From the NCBI RefSeq assembly GCF_027923385.1, contig NZ_BSEC01000001.1, forward strand, positions 3,136,001 through 3,200,000: 64,000 nucleotides of DNA, written 5' to 3'. A model generated the notes under the pieces. That model had not been told where the DNA came from, ran no database searches, and was given only the letters and a program-made list of their open reading frames with translations. The DNA is from Methylocystis echinoides. GTDB taxonomy: Bacteria > Pseudomonadota > Alphaproteobacteria > Rhizobiales > Beijerinckiaceae. The position numbers and the translations under genes were made by a program. The first letter of the stretch is position 1. Each line of letters opens with the position of its first letter. Shown here piece by piece: positions 63,829 through 64,000 of this stretch.

Positions 63829-64000
63829 ATGAAGTGCATGGATTTGCAGCTCTTTGTCGAAGACGCGCCCGTCGCCGTCGCCCTGTTCGATCGCGACATG
63901 CGTTATGTCGCCGCAAGCGCGCAGTGGCGCGCCGATCGAAAGCTTGACAATTTCGACGTCGACGCTTGCATGGGCGATGCAGACGAACAGGCGCAAATGC
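63829..64000 (+). CDS. Partial PAS-domain protein, cut at the window end
   Basis: Starts with ATG at 63829, GGAG ten bases upstream, and stays open to the window edge (57 codons). The segment FVEDAPVAVALFDRDMRYVA followed by ASAQWRADRKL is the beginning of a PAS domain as found in sensor kinases and diguanylate cyclases. The output part lies outside the window. Divergent from the H-NS-like gene. Confidence 0.75.
   Translation, partial: MKCMDLQLFVEDAPVAVALFDRDMRYVAASAQWRADRKLDNFDVDACMGDADEQAQM

Overview
The window looks like the chromosome of a GC-rich alphaproteobacterial methylotroph, most likely a type II methanotroph of the Methylocystis/Methylosinus kind. The main evidence is a tetrahydromethanopterin (H4MPT) C1 block at about 46.6-53.9 kb: formaldehyde-activating enzyme (fae), methylene-H4MPT dehydrogenase (mtdB) and six genes for making or handling H4MPT or methanofuran-type cofactors. 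Core genes (trpA, accD, folC, rpmB, thrS, kup, rppH, rsmB) also have an alphaproteobacterial character. The genus is inferred, and no methane or methanol oxidation gene lies in the window.

Layout. (1) 0.2-6.4 kb: a compact Flp/Tad pilus locus with a 59-residue Flp pilin, CpaA prepilin peptidase, CpaE, the TadA/CpaF ATPase, TadB, TadC and a TPR protein. The secretin and CpaB/CpaD partners are not here. (2) 7.2-9.3 kb: a secreted protein of unknown function and a truncated IS3-family element. (3) 9.3-29.9 kb: a long minus-strand array that reads, in transcription order, DUF2946-like protein, giant RTX protein (about 3315 aa), HlyC-like protein, HlyB-type ABC exporter, HlyD, TolC, DUF2946-like protein, and a TonB receptor with the CxxxM/HxM copper-site pattern of OprC. 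A third DUF2946-like gene lies divergently upstream, followed by a TPR/O-GlcNAc-transferase-like glycosyltransferase. (4) 32.7-33.4 kb: a broken IS66 tnpB and tRNA-Gln(CTG). (5) 33.6-46.5 kb: housekeeping genes (Ppx/GppA, YibQ-like deacetylase, RppH, hybrid histidine kinase, RsmB, SDHAF4-like, dienelactone hydrolase, Kup, TrpA-AccD-FolC). (6) 46.6-53.9 kb: the H4MPT/C1 block. (7) 54.3-64 kb: rpmB, thrS, a stress cluster of four KGG-repeat proteins plus a DUF2795 protein, an ABC exporter, a PAS_5 protein, an ABC-F ATPase, an H-NS-like protein and the first 57 codons of a PAS protein.

The most unusual part is region 3. The RTX gene holds five near-identical modules with 1017-bp and 1692-bp periods and a mosaic of silent differences. 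Its HlyC-family neighbour has lost both residues that match the catalytic His and Asp of HlyC. The whole secretion locus is bracketed by genes of a copper-uptake type, and the RTX protein carries repeated Met-x-Met motifs. Together these suggest a copper-linked secreted surface protein and its dedicated exporter. That is a hypothesis and not a demonstrated function.
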